A DNA stretch of 64,000 nucleotides from Candidatus Epulonipiscium sp. (GCA_012841565.1 DUUM01000230.1:1-64000); one strand, 5' to 3'; numbered from the stretch's first letter, positions 34,481-43,735 are shown. Notes: generated by a model from the sequence alone, not told the origin. Translations and numbers: made by a program.

Positions 34481-35755
34481 ATGAGTCAAATGAATCAAAT
34501 AAAAGCCTTACGCGGAACAAAGGATATTTTTGGCGGGGATATGAAAGCATGGCACAACCTAGAAAAAGTTATCCGGGGTCTTTGTATTGACTTTGGATTT
34601 AATGAAATACGGACACCAGTTTTTGAGATGACTAACCTTTTTCAAAGAGGCGTCGGGGAAACAACTGATATTGTTCAAAAAGAAATGTATACTTTTATTG
34701 ATAAAGGGGAAAATAATATAACCCTAAAACCTGAAGGGACAGCCCCAACTGTAAGGGCTTACCTGGAACATAAAATGTATGCAGATACGCAGCCGACAAA
34801 GCTATACTATATGACACCAGCCTTTAGATATGAAAAGCCACAAGCAGGGCGACAACGTCAATTTCACCAATTTGGTATTGAGCTTTTTGGTGCAGAAGGT
34901 GCAACGGCGGATGCAGAGGTTATTGCTATTGCAAGTACACTACTTGATCGTTTAGGGATCAAGAAAGTTGAACTTCATATTAATTCCTTAGGCGGCCCAG
35001 AATGTAGAGCTAAATATAATGTAACATTAGGTGAATTTTTACAACAACATAAAGAAGACCTTTGTCCTTTATGCCAAGAGCGTATGGATAAAAATCCTCT
35101 TCGCGTCTTAGATTGTAAAAATCCTAATTGTGCCGAGCTTGTTAAAGATGCGCCAACAGTTTTAGATTGTTTAGGAGAAGGATGCCAAGCTCATTTTCAA
35201 GAGCTACAAGACCTTTTAACCCAAATGAATATACCATTTATCATCGATTCAAGTATTGTTAGAGGCCTTGATTACTATACAAAAACAGTGTTTGAGTTTA
35301 TTTCCAATGATATTGGATCTCAGGGAACTGTCTGCGGTGGTGGTCGTTATGATAAATTAGTTGAAGAAGTAGGGGGCGCCCCAACACCAGCTGTAGGATT
35401 TGGTGCAGGGATTGAAAGACTTCTTCTAGTTCAGGCAGCGGAAAATGGTGCAAATGAAGATGTTCCAAGCAGAGATATTTATATTGGCGCTATTGGGGAG
35501 GCTGCAGTTCTTAAAGCCCACGGACTTGTACACCAACTACGTCAAAAAGGAATTTCAGCTGAAGCGGATCACATGAAACGTAGTGTTAAGGCGCAAATGA
35601 AATATGCCAATAAGATAGGTGCTAGATTCTCTGCGATTATAGGGGATAACGAAATCGAAATAGGTAAAGCTAGCCTTAAAAATATGGAAACAAGGGAAAT
35701 TTTTGAAATTAATTTAGAGGATATTTCGGTGGAATTTAAAAATATAGATAAATAA
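34481..35755 (+). CDS. hisS: Histidyl-tRNA synthetase
   Basis: A 424-residue class II synthetase. Motif 2 is FRYEKPQAGRQRQFHQFG; the histidine-specific RGLDYYTKTVFEF and the motif 3 GFGAGIERLLL are present. A C-terminal anticodon-binding domain begins near residue 330 (DIYIGAIGEAAVLKA). It charges tRNA-His in the cytoplasm. The ATG at 34481 follows AAAGGGGAATATC; a GTG at 34463 is upstream of that site. It is the first gene behind the T-box leader and is followed by aspS after 59 bases. Confidence 0.97.
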   Translation: MSQMNQIKALRGTKDIFGGDMKAWHNLEKVIRGLCIDFGFNEIRTPVFEMTNLFQRGVGETTDIVQKEMYTFIDKGENNITLKPEGTAPTVRAYLEHKMYADTQPTKLYYMTPAFRYEKPQAGRQRQFHQFGIELFGAEGATADAEVIAIASTLLDRLGIKKVELHINSLGGPECRAKYNVTLGEFLQQHKEDLCPLCQERMDKNPLRVLDCKNPNCAELVKDAPTVLDCLGEGCQAHFQELQDLLTQMNIPFIIDSSIVRGLDYYTKTVFEFISNDIGSQGTVCGGGRYDKLVEEVGGAPTPAVGFGAGIERLLLVQAAENGANEDVPSRDIYIGAIGEAAVLKAHGLVHQLRQKGISAEADHMKRSVKAQMKYANKIGARFSAIIGDNEIEIGKASLKNMETREIFEINLEDISVEFKNIDK

Positions 35756-35814
35756 AGTTGATTTTAGTAGGCAATTTAATAAAGAGAACTTAATAAGGAT
35801 TAGGAGCGATAAAT

Positions 35815-37623
35815 ATGGGAGAGTCAATGAAAGGTTTAAAACGCACACACTATTGCACGGCTTTAGGTGAGCAACAGATTGGTGAAAAGATTACCGTAAT
35901 GGGATGGGTACAAAAAAGGCGTGACCTTGGAAAACTTATTTTTATAGATTTAAGAGATAGAACAGGTCTTTTACAAATTGTATTTGACGAAGAAATTGCA
36001 AGTGCAGTAGATTTTGCAAAAGCAGAAACACTTCGCTCAGAATTTGTAATCGCAGTCACTGGAACCGTAGATTCAAGAGGTGAAACGGGCATTAATCGTA
36101 ACATGAAAACAGGTATGATTGAAATTCATGCAACGGAACTTCGTATTTTAGCAGAATCTGAAACCACACCATTTGAAATCGAAGAAAATAGTGGTGTAAG
36201 AGATGAGCTTCGCCTAGAGTACAGATACTTAGACCTTCGCCGCCCAGATATGCAACGAAATCTTATTCTTAGAAGTAAGGTGTCACAAAGTGTAAGAGAA
36301 TTTTTTGCTGCAGAGGATTTTTTAGAAATAGAAACACCAATGCTTACAAAAAGTACGCCAGAAGGCGCAAGGGATTATTTAGTGCCATCAAGGGTAAATC
36401 CAGGAGAGTTCTATGCGCTTCCGCAATCACCACAAATCTTTAAGCAACTTCTTATGGTATCAGGATACGACAGATATTACCAAATCGTAAAATGTTTTAG
36501 AGACGAGGATTTACGTGCAGATCGTCAACCGGAATTTACGCAAATAGATATGGAATTATCTTTTGTAGATGAAAATGATGTTATGGAAGTTAATGAGCGT
36601 CTTCTTAAAAAAGTATTTAAGGATGCAATGGACCTTGATATTGAACTGCCAGTTCAACGTATTACTTATAAAGAAGCAATGGAGCGTTATGGAAGTGACA
36701 AGCCAGACACACGTTTTGGTGTTGAGCTTGTAGATTTATCAGAAACGGTAACAGGTTCAGGGTTTAAAGTGTTTGACGGAGCCCTTGAAAGTGGCGGCAG
36801 TGTAAGAGCAATCAACGCTAAAGGTTGTGGCGATTTAGGACGTAAACAAATCGATGCCCTTGTAAGACACGGACAAGATTATGGTGCAAAAGGCGTAGCG
36901 TGGATTCAAATTCGTCCAGACGGAGAAGAAAAGTCCTCATTTGCTAAGTTTTTAAGTGAAGAAACAGTAACCGCTATTAAAGAAAAACTAGATGCTCAGC
37001 CAAATGACTTGATTTTAGTGGTAGCAGATAAAAATAAAACAGTATTTGCAGCTCTAGGGGCACTACGCCTTGAGATTGCAAAGAGATTAGAACTGACAAG
37101 AAAAGATCATTACAAATTTGTATGGGTCACTGAGTTCCCACTCCTTGAGTATGATGAGGACGCAAAACGCTACGTAGCCATGCACCATCCCTTTACAATG
37201 CCTATGGAAGAAGACTTACACCTTATGGACACAGATCCAGGCAAGGTTCGTGCAAAGGCTTATGACATGTGCTTAAACGGCGTAGAGCTAGGTGGAGGAA
37301 GTATCCGTATCTATCAAAAAGATATTCAAGAAAAAATGTTTAAATTACTTGGATTTACACCAGAAGAAACAGAAGAAAGATTTGGTTTCTTAATCAATGC
37401 ATTTAAATACGGCACACCACCACACGGCGGACTTGCTTATGGACTAGATCGAATGGTCATGCTTATGTGTCAGGTCAATAGTATCAGAGATGTTATTGCC
37501 TTCCCTAAAGTAAAAGATGCAAGCTGCCTTATGACAAAAGCACCAAGCCAAGTGGATCCAAAGCAATTAGAAGAATTATCAATTGCACTAGCATTAAAGA
37601 AAACCAAGAACTTAGAGAACTAA
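35815..37623 (+). CDS. aspS: Aspartyl-tRNA synthetase
   Basis: A 602-residue bacterial-type enzyme. An OB-fold anticodon domain (about 1-110; GWVQKRRDLGKLIFIDLRDR), class II motif 2 (CFRDEDLRADRQPEFTQID), the bacterial GAD insertion (about 300-410), and motif 3 (GLAYGLDRMVMLM). It charges tRNA-Asp. The ATG at 35815 has AGGAG eight bases upstream. Ends the T-box operon at a strong terminator. The full-length GAD insertion fits the bacterial type; whether it is discriminating for tRNA-Asn cannot be read here. Confidence 0.97.
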   Translation: MGESMKGLKRTHYCTALGEQQIGEKITVMGWVQKRRDLGKLIFIDLRDRTGLLQIVFDEEIASAVDFAKAETLRSEFVIAVTGTVDSRGETGINRNMKTGMIEIHATELRILAESETTPFEIEENSGVRDELRLEYRYLDLRRPDMQRNLILRSKVSQSVREFFAAEDFLEIETPMLTKSTPEGARDYLVPSRVNPGEFYALPQSPQIFKQLLMVSGYDRYYQIVKCFRDEDLRADRQPEFTQIDMELSFVDENDVMEVNERLLKKVFKDAMDLDIELPVQRITYKEAMERYGSDKPDTRFGVELVDLSETVTGSGFKVFDGALESGGSVRAINAKGCGDLGRKQIDALVRHGQDYGAKGVAWIQIRPDGEEKSSFAKFLSEETVTAIKEKLDAQPNDLILVVADKNKTVFAALGALRLEIAKRLELTRKDHYKFVWVTEFPLLEYDEDAKRYVAMHHPFTMPMEEDLHLMDTDPGKVRAKAYDMCLNGVELGGGSIRIYQKDIQEKMFKLLGFTPEETEERFGFLINAFKYGTPPHGGLAYGLDRMVMLMCQVNSIRDVIAFPKVKDASCLMTKAPSQVDPKQLEELSIALALKKTKNLEN

Positions 37624-37656
37624 AGAATACAAAACCTGAATTTAAAGACTAAAGTA

Positions 37657-37687
37657 AAAGATACCCTCAAAAAGGGTATCTTTTTTT
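37657..37687 (+). terminator. Terminator of the hisS-aspS operon
   Basis: AAAGATACCCT pairs with AGGGTATCTTT around a short A loop, followed by seven T residues. Confidence 0.93.
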
Positions 37688-37703
37688 GGGCCAAAAACAA
37701 AAA

Positions 37704-37762
37704 GGGGACGGTTCTCAAATATCACTAGTTTGGAAAACTATGGATACTTGAGAACCGTCCCC
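37704..37762. repeat. REP-like palindrome, copy 8 (TTCTCAA variant)
   Basis: Both arms carry a matched change: GGTTCTCAA on the left and TTGAGAACC on the right, where other copies have GGTTCACAA and TTGTGAACC. Lies 17 bases past the aspS terminator. Confidence 0.95.
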
Positions 37763-37773
37763 ATCCAAAAGCC

Positions 37774-38829
37774 CTAACGAGACTTGTGAACCGTCCCGTA
37801 AAAAGAAAGGCACTGCCAAACAAATATAATACTAAGGGCCCCAAAGAAAGGATACAAAAAGGTAATGAGTGTCCCGAAGCCTATTTGGGTAATGGGCAAG
37901 GAAAGTGCAATGATTATAAACATGCTCTTTTTGAAAGAAAAGTGATAATAATTTTCCATACTTTTGGCAAGACTATAGATGTTGGAGACTTTGGAGGAAA
38001 ACATTTCTAGCCATATAACACAAAGCAAGAGGAATTGAAGGAGAGGACTAATTTGTTTTGCTACATATAATAGCGGGATTTCGTAGCGTAGGGCATCTTT
38101 AAATGTGACCATCATCAGGAAGTTAATAACAAAGGATATTAGAGTTAGAAAAATGGATCCAATGACAACGCCTGCTACAATATCATTCGTATTTTCAAGT
38201 TCTGTACTAAGGGGTACTAAAATTCCAATACAAGACATAATATTAAATCCAGCATAAAGCAGGGTTGATAACACCCAACCATGTTTTGGAGGCATGGCAA
38301 GTTTTAAATAAGGAAGGCTTAATGTTTGAGGAAATTTACAGGTAAATGTTATAAATAACAAACTCATAATAATAACAAGTGATGGAACGATGAAACCATT
38401 AATCTCTATTAATCCGTTTGTTTCTCGTAGCAGCACCAGGATTCCTAGGGAAACCATAACAAATATTCCAGCCCAGAGTGGAATTCCGAAGTATTGGTTG
38501 ATAAGTGCCCCACTTCCTGCAATGACAATGGCTGTACTTGTGAAAAAGAAAAAAGTAATGACAGTATTTGTAAGCTTACCCATGATTCCAGGGCTAATTA
38601 ACCGGATGAAAGCATCATATGATTTGAGTTTATGCTTACAGCTGATGTCAATAATCATTCGAGACATCCATATATAAAAAATGGCGCACAATATAAGGCC
38701 GAGAAAACTCCAATACCCATATTGACTAAAAAACTGTGAGATTTCCTTGCCAGAAGATAGGCCGGCGCCTACAATTGTACCTATAAATATGGTAGCAATT
38801 TGAAATGCTATTTTATAATTCACCTTCAA
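37774..38829 (-). CDS. YkvI-like polytopic membrane protein
   Basis: A 351-residue protein with about ten hydrophobic segments and an N-terminal IFIGTIVGAGLSSGKEISQF stretch typical of the YkvI group, distantly related to APC/sodium-symporter folds. Substrate is unknown. The start is taken as TTG at 38829, because GGAGGGG lies six bases before it; the ATG at 38842-38844 overlaps that site. The last seven codons (GTVHKSR) and the approach to the stop are encoded by a REP-like half repeat, so the native C-terminus has been replaced or extended. A monocistronic gene between two repeats. Confidence 0.85.
   Translation of the reverse strand: MKVNYKIAFQIATIFIGTIVGAGLSSGKEISQFFSQYGYWSFLGLILCAIFYIWMSRMIIDISCKHKLKSYDAFIRLISPGIMGKLTNTVITFFFFTSTAIVIAGSGALINQYFGIPLWAGIFVMVSLGILVLLRETNGLIEINGFIVPSLVIIMSLLFITFTCKFPQTLSLPYLKLAMPPKHGWVLSTLLYAGFNIMSCIGILVPLSTELENTNDIVAGVVIGSIFLTLISFVINFLMMVTFKDALRYEIPLLYVAKQISPLLQFLLLCVIWLEMFSSKVSNIYSLAKSMENYYHFSFKKSMFIIIALSLPITQIGFGTLITFLYPFFGALSIIFVWQCLSFYGTVHKSR
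37782..37797. repeat. REP-like repeat, half copy inside the YkvI-like gene
   Basis: ACTTGTGAACCGTCCC matches the right arm. Read on the minus strand it encodes GTVHK of the YkvI-like protein. No left arm of its own is present; the complete copy 8 lies 20 bases away. Confidence 0.9.
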
Positions 38830-38937
38830 AATAAACCCCTCCATTTAAGTCGTAATATTTCACTAATGCTTGCATTATATATTTATATAGAAAGGGACAG
38901 GACTTTATGCTAAAGGACTATGTGAAAAGTAAAACAG

Positions 38938-39029
38938 TTGACAATCATAAGAATGAGTATTATTATTAGTTAACAATGCAAGTCGTTAATTTTAGATTGC
39001 TAATTTCAAGTACTAACTTCAAGTACTAA
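38938..39029 (+). promoter_or_regulatory. Promoter and tandem 12-mers upstream of gapN
   Basis: TTGACA at 38938-38943, 17-base spacer, TATTAT at 38961-38966. Downstream, TTCAAGTACTAA occurs twice (39005-39016 and 39018-39029), just before the ribosome site GAGGAGG. The tandem repeat may be a repressor site in the 5' UTR or a replication slip. Confidence 0.75.
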
Positions 39030-39047
39030 TTTAATGAGGAGGATTAT

Positions 39048-40514
39048 ATGTTTAAAGATGTTTCAAACAACGGTGTATATAAAAACTTATATAATGGTGA
39101 ATGGGTAGAAAGTAGTACGGGTAATTTGATTTCGATTTATTCCCCTATTGATAATAGTCTTGTAGGTAAAGTTCAGGCTATGAGTGAGGAAGAAGTAGAT
39201 AAGGCTATTGAAGGCGCTAAAAAAGCTCAAAAACAATGGGCAGAAATGCCGCTTAATCAACGGTCAGAAATACTGTATAAAGCAGCAGAGATGTTAGGAG
39301 AACAAGAAGAAATTATAGCAGATATAATGGTAAGAGAAATAGCCAAAGATTATAAATCTGCAATTTCAGAAGTTCGTAGAACAGTAGATTTTATTAAATT
39401 TACAGCAGATGCATCAAAGCATATACAAGGAGAGACCTCATCAGGAGATCTTTTTCCAGGTTATAACAAACAAAAGATTTCTTTTGTAAGCCGCGTGCCA
39501 CTTGGGACAGTGTTAGCAATATCACCTTTTAATTATCCAGTCAATCTATCAGCATCTAAGATTGCACCAGGACTTGTAGGTGGAAATAGTGTTATTTTAA
39601 AGCCACCAACACAAGGCGCTATAAGTGCACTATACCTTGCAGAGGCCTTTAACTTAGCAGGACTACCAAAAGGATTGCTTCAAACGATCACCGGTAAGGG
39701 AAGCATTATTGGAGATTATATTGTTAAGCATGACGGAATCGATTTTATTAACTTTACAGGAAGCACATTAGTAGGCAGGCACATTGCAGAAATTTCTACA
39801 ATGAAACCCTTATTACTTGAACTAGGTGGTAAAGATCCAGCCATTGTTTTATCGGATGCAGACCTTGATGAAACCAGTACTGACATTGTAGCGGGAGCAT
39901 TTTCGTACTCTGGTCAAAGATGTACAGCGGTAAAACGAATACTCGTTATGGAAGATGTAGCAGATGAACTAATCGCAAAAATAAAGCCTAAAATGGCTGC
40001 CATAAAAACAGGTAGCCCACTAAATAAAGCGGATGTTACGGTTATTCCATTGATTTCAGATAAAGCGGCAGATTTTGTTCAGTCCCTTATTGATGAAGCA
40101 ATAGAAAAAGGTGCTAATGTAATCGTTGGAAACAAAAGAGAAGGCAACTTAATGCACCCAACCCTTATAGATAATGTAACAATCGATATGAAACTTGCAT
40201 GGGAAGAACCTTTTGGACCTGTGTTACCAATTATTCGGGTTAAGAGCATCGAAGAAGCTATTGAGATTGCTAATAACTCAGAGTATGGCCTTCAATCATC
40301 TGTATTTACACAAAATCTTGACAAAGCCTTCTATGTTGCGCAAAAACTAGAAGTAGGGACAGTACAAGTCAATAATAAAACAGAACGAGGACCAGACCAT
40401 TTTCCATTTTTAGGCGTTAAGTCATCTGGAATGGGAACCCAAGGGGTACGTTATAGTATTGAAGCTATGACAAGACCAAAAGCGATTGTTTTAAACTTAA
40501 ACAAACAAATATAA
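39048..40514 (+). CDS. gapN: NADP-dependent non-phosphorylating glyceraldehyde-3-phosphate dehydrogenase
   Basis: A 488-residue aldehyde dehydrogenase. Catalytic Cys292 lies in YSGQRCTAVKR and general base Glu258 in LLELGGKDPA. Motifs SPFNYPVNLSASKIAPGLVGGN and FINFTGSTLVGRHI and the overall wording match GapN. It oxidises glyceraldehyde-3-phosphate straight to 3-phosphoglycerate, making NADPH and bypassing the ATP-yielding step. It has its own promoter and is followed 24 bases later by an RseC-like gene. In an anaerobe with NfnAB this is a second NADPH source. Confidence 0.94.
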   Translation: MFKDVSNNGVYKNLYNGEWVESSTGNLISIYSPIDNSLVGKVQAMSEEEVDKAIEGAKKAQKQWAEMPLNQRSEILYKAAEMLGEQEEIIADIMVREIAKDYKSAISEVRRTVDFIKFTADASKHIQGETSSGDLFPGYNKQKISFVSRVPLGTVLAISPFNYPVNLSASKIAPGLVGGNSVILKPPTQGAISALYLAEAFNLAGLPKGLLQTITGKGSIIGDYIVKHDGIDFINFTGSTLVGRHIAEISTMKPLLLELGGKDPAIVLSDADLDETSTDIVAGAFSYSGQRCTAVKRILVMEDVADELIAKIKPKMAAIKTGSPLNKADVTVIPLISDKAADFVQSLIDEAIEKGANVIVGNKREGNLMHPTLIDNVTIDMKLAWEEPFGPVLPIIRVKSIEEAIEIANNSEYGLQSSVFTQNLDKAFYVAQKLEVGTVQVNNKTERGPDHFPFLGVKSSGMGTQGVRYSIEAMTRPKAIVLNLNKQI

Positions 40515-40538
40515 GTCTTTGTAAGTTAGGAGAACTTT

Positions 40539-40964
40539 ATGGCACAAACAGGAATCGTTGAGTCTATAAAAGAAAAAAATGTATATGTAAAGGTAATAAG
40601 AGAAGAAGCATGTGCCCATTGTAAAATGTGTACAACAGGTATCAATGAAGGAAAAGAATGTGTCATTGAGGCTGTTAATAAATGTGGTGCCCACGTTGGA
40701 GATAAAGTAGAAATAGATGTGCAAAACAACTATTTTCTTAGGGCCACAGCTATTATGTACGGTATTCCGTTAGTGGCTTTGATGATAGGAATAATCCTAT
40801 CACTGGCTATTTTACAATCACAAGGTGTAAAAGGTGCAGAACTCATTAGTGCATTTATTGGATTGGGACTTACAGCAATCGTTTATACGATTATTAATAA
40901 GAGAGAAAAAAACAATAAAAACACAGAATACTTACCTATTGCCGTTTCCAAACTAGACGAATAA
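40539..40964 (+). CDS. RseC/SoxR-reducing-system-type membrane protein
   Basis: A 141-residue protein of the RseC_MucC family. The N-terminal domain has the Cys cluster ACAHCKMC followed by a later Cys in KECVIEAVNKC; two membrane segments (about 66-86 and 97-120) follow. Family members act with Rnf complexes or sigma-E control; in Clostridia they often stand near Rnf or redox genes. Here it follows gapN, so a redox link is possible. AGGAGAACTTT precedes the ATG. Confidence 0.85.
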   Translation: MAQTGIVESIKEKNVYVKVIREEACAHCKMCTTGINEGKECVIEAVNKCGAHVGDKVEIDVQNNYFLRATAIMYGIPLVALMIGIILSLAILQSQGVKGAELISAFIGLGLTAIVYTIINKREKNNKNTEYLPIAVSKLDE

Positions 40965-40976
40965 ATAGGTAAACGA

Positions 40977-41015
40977 CAAAAATCAGGACGCTATTTTTAT
41001 GGGTCCTGATTTTTT
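40977..41015. terminator. Bidirectional terminator
   Basis: AAAAATCAGGAC pairs with GTCCTGATTTTTT. It serves gapN-rseC on the plus strand. On the minus strand its arm also encodes the last residues (IKNQDP) of the Asp-box protein. Confidence 0.85.
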
Positions 41016-42337
41016 ATTGCATTATTTTGGGCGGCACCAACCATACCATCACTATTACTCCTGGATTTATAGACTTTTAATTGTGATTCTAAAGAAATAG
41101 CCTTAACACGCCATTTTTTACCTTCTTCTTGGATTTTTTTAGTAAGCTCAACCATATCATTATATTGACTAATCATTTGTTCTTGAACTTGCTTAAGTTC
41201 CAGGTTTTGTGCCTGTAAATTAGTCATATCAATAGAATAATCTGGGGCAACACTAGGCGCAGGGGCAGGAGTACTCTTGTTGGATAAGGAGTGAAAAATC
41301 CCATCTAGAAATAGTTCAAGTTCTGTATTAGGCTTGATATCTGGGTGAAACTTAACCATATCAATATTAGCAATAATACCAGCACGTATAGGATAGGTTA
41401 AAGAAGCATAAAGAGTATTACAGTTAATTGTGGTGGGCAAAGCATCAGGTGCAGCTACAAAATGGCAGCGTTCAAGTTCAGGTGTTTGCAAAGAACAATC
41501 AACACTCTTACTAAATGTATTTCCGTTATCCATAGATAAAATCATTTGCAACAGGTTATTATCTATAAAATTAACCCATAGGCCACGGTGATAAGTGAAA
41601 ATAGAAGGATTAATAGCAGTGGCAGTGGTATGAATGACCGTTTCATCAGACCATATATTATCATGATGTTTTTTATACATAAGATGATATCTACCATACT
41701 TTTCCTGAACATAAACCAGATGGATATGATCACTATTACTGATACAAAATTGAAAATCATCAATAGGAAAAGATGAAGTAGCAACAGGAATGGGCTGACT
41801 CCACTTACCGTCGGTATACATCATAAATTGAAGTATATATTGGGTGCTAATTTCACCATATAATAGGAAAATACTTCCCTCATGCTCCATATATCTAAAG
41901 CCTAAGTGTTTAGATGAAAAAGACAAAATAGGACTAGTTTCAATTTCATTTTCCTGGCATAGTATATGGTGTATTAACTCACATGAATGACCAATAGGTT
42001 GGTTGGCAGTATAAAATAAATGAACATGCTCTTTCGAATAGATGGTATGAAGATTGGAGAAGTTATAAATACTTTTTGGGTCTTCTAGAATAATACTACG
42101 GGTAGCATTATTGTTCTTATAATGAATATGTATGATTTGCTCGTTCGATGGCTGAGTAACAATATGTAAGTCTTGATTATGATCGATGGTGGCGCTGTAG
42201 TTTGAAGTATTGCTACGATTAATGATAATGGGGCGAGATAATCCGGTAGAGGATAAAGTTTGAGAATATAAACCATTTTTTACTGAGTGATTAAGGAGTA
42301 ATAATTGATTACTATGTGTCCGAATCAGATATGGCAT
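40997..42337 (-). CDS. Uncharacterised Asp-box beta-propeller protein with C-terminal coiled coil
   Basis: A 446-residue protein with no signal peptide. The first 330 residues are a repeated beta pattern in which each unit holds an I/LHLVY- or HLFYT-like strand (HVHLFYTANQ, HIHLVYVQEKYG), and LSMDNGNTFSK is an Asp-box (SxDxGxTF) as in sialidase-type propellers. A linker of Pro/Ala follows and then a charged coiled coil (about 375-430). No catalytic set of a true sialidase is visible. The ATG at 42337 follows CGGAGGTGCCTTA. It is divergent from a Cys-rich gene. Intracellular or spore-associated structural protein is a guess from that pairing. Confidence 0.75.
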   Translation of the reverse strand: MPYLIRTHSNQLLLLNHSVKNGLYSQTLSSTGLSRPIIINRSNTSNYSATIDHNQDLHIVTQPSNEQIIHIHYKNNNATRSIILEDPKSIYNFSNLHTIYSKEHVHLFYTANQPIGHSCELIHHILCQENEIETSPILSFSSKHLGFRYMEHEGSIFLLYGEISTQYILQFMMYTDGKWSQPIPVATSSFPIDDFQFCISNSDHIHLVYVQEKYGRYHLMYKKHHDNIWSDETVIHTTATAINPSIFTYHRGLWVNFIDNNLLQMILSMDNGNTFSKSVDCSLQTPELERCHFVAAPDALPTTINCNTLYASLTYPIRAGIIANIDMVKFHPDIKPNTELELFLDGIFHSLSNKSTPAPAPSVAPDYSIDMTNLQAQNLELKQVQEQMISQYNDMVELTKKIQEEGKKWRVKAISLESQLKVYKSRSNSDGMVGAAQNNAIKNQDP

Positions 42338-42509
42338 TAAGGCACCTCCGAAAAATATATCTATTAAGCTATACAAAAGTATATTCAAAAGATAAGATTA
42401 TTATACACCATAGTCACCAAAATGCTTATTTTTCCATAATATAGTATTGAAACCGACATTTCGATTATTAAACATCGTAACTTAGCATTATGTATAGGAG
42501 GTAAGTTGT

Positions 42510-43625
42510 ATGAGCAAATGTTTTTGTGGAAACTCTGATTCCAAATTTTTCGGAGATTATAACGCAGGTGTTTGCGATGTGTGTAACCCAACTGAGTTAT
42601 CACCAAAGGATGATATATGTATTTGTCCACCAATCGGTGAACCCAGATGTTTAAATATGTTAGCACCAGTGGTTTTTGATGAAAGCGGAATTAATCTTTG
42701 TAGAGTAATAGATGTAAATCATTTAATAGATGTATGTAATCCAAAAGAAGAATGTATTCCTTGTACTGATTACCTTTTTGGGAACCTGACAAAAAGGGAT
42801 TTAAGAAATGCAGAGAATATCCAGATCCAAGTTGTTGACATTGATTTTAACTTTATATGCCCGAACTCAAATAGATATTCAGAAATTAAACCACCTAAAA
42901 ATAAACCAAACTGCTCTCGTTTGACACTTAAAGATATTGATGTAACTTTAGCAGTTAAAATACTAGATGATAATTGTAAAGTAGCAAAAGAAGGATTTAT
43001 GGTACTACGTTATCTTCCACCTGTAGACACTTGTGGCTATAATGAAGATACAAACCCAAGCTCCGTAAGCCTTGATTTATATACCCCTTATGGTATATCT
43101 TTTTCACCAGAAAATCCATGTGGATGCAATAAACTAGTTCCAACCATTAATTTTATTGGATTTGTAGAAAATTCAGGTATGCACAAGGTAGAATGTATAT
43201 GTCCAGGTGCTGGCGAGTGTATGCCAGGTAATTCTCATCTATGCAGAGAATTTGGACCAAACAACTCAGTTAGACAAGGAATTTCAGCTCAAGCTTTAGC
43301 AAAAGTAATTTCAAACGATGATGGCGTTCTTGCTATAGGGTTGACTTTATATCTGAAAGTAATTTATTTCGTACAATATAAAGTGCCACATGCAGGCTTA
43401 ATTGTACCACCAAAATTTGAAGCAATCGGCGCAAGAGAACAAAATGATTGTCTCATGTTTGTTGAAGGAGATTTATTAGAGCAAAGCATTAGACCGTTAG
43501 AAGTAGGCGTAAGCTCAAAAACAATTAAGCATCCTAATAGGCAACAATGTGTCAATGATTCCCGCGTGGAAAGTGATCAGCATGGATGTGGATGTACAGA
43601 TGACAGATGCAACTGCGGAAGATAA
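42510..43625 (+). CDS. Cysteine-rich hypothetical protein, possibly a spore or surface structural protein
   Basis: A 371-residue protein with about 27 Cys. N-terminal and C-terminal tails are Cys-dense (SKCFCGNSDSKFF, CDVCNPTE, and GCGCTDDRCNCGR at the end). The middle part is beta-rich (IQIQVVDIDFNF, DVTLAVKILDD, VLAIGLTLYLKVIYFVQYKV). There is no signal peptide, so it may be assembled from the mother-cell cytoplasm as a spore-coat protein would be; this is inference only. GGAGGTAAGTTGT precedes the ATG. I do not recognise a named family. A hairpin terminator and a REP-like palindrome follow. Confidence 0.75.
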   Translation: MSKCFCGNSDSKFFGDYNAGVCDVCNPTELSPKDDICICPPIGEPRCLNMLAPVVFDESGINLCRVIDVNHLIDVCNPKEECIPCTDYLFGNLTKRDLRNAENIQIQVVDIDFNFICPNSNRYSEIKPPKNKPNCSRLTLKDIDVTLAVKILDDNCKVAKEGFMVLRYLPPVDTCGYNEDTNPSSVSLDLYTPYGISFSPENPCGCNKLVPTINFIGFVENSGMHKVECICPGAGECMPGNSHLCREFGPNNSVRQGISAQALAKVISNDDGVLAIGLTLYLKVIYFVQYKVPHAGLIVPPKFEAIGAREQNDCLMFVEGDLLEQSIRPLEVGVSSKTIKHPNRQQCVNDSRVESDQHGCGCTDDRCNCGR

Positions 43626-43640
43626 TTAAGACAAGAAAAA

Positions 43641-43666
43641 GACCGGCTCATATGAGTCGGTTTTTT
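43641..43666 (+). terminator. Terminator of the Cys-rich gene
   Basis: ACCGGCTCA pairs with TGAGTCGGT around a short loop and is followed by TTTTTTG. Confidence 0.88.
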
Positions 43667-43670
43667 GTTT

Positions 43671-43735
43671 GGGGACGGTTCACAAGTATTCTTAGTAAAT
43701 AAAAAGGGGACTATCATTACTTGTGAACCGTCCCC
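43671..43735. repeat. REP-like palindrome, copy 9 (enlarged centre)
   Basis: GGGGACGGTTCACAAGTA left and TACTTGTGAACCGTCCCC right. The centre is longer than in other copies and contains an extra GGGGACT, perhaps a scar of another copy. Its right arm overlaps the minus-strand ThrE gene from 43717. Confidence 0.93.

Noticed and set aside
42385..42666. 93-aa minus-strand ORF upstream of the Asp-box gene
   Set aside because: Overlaps the start of the Cys-rich gene on the other strand; no ribosome site.
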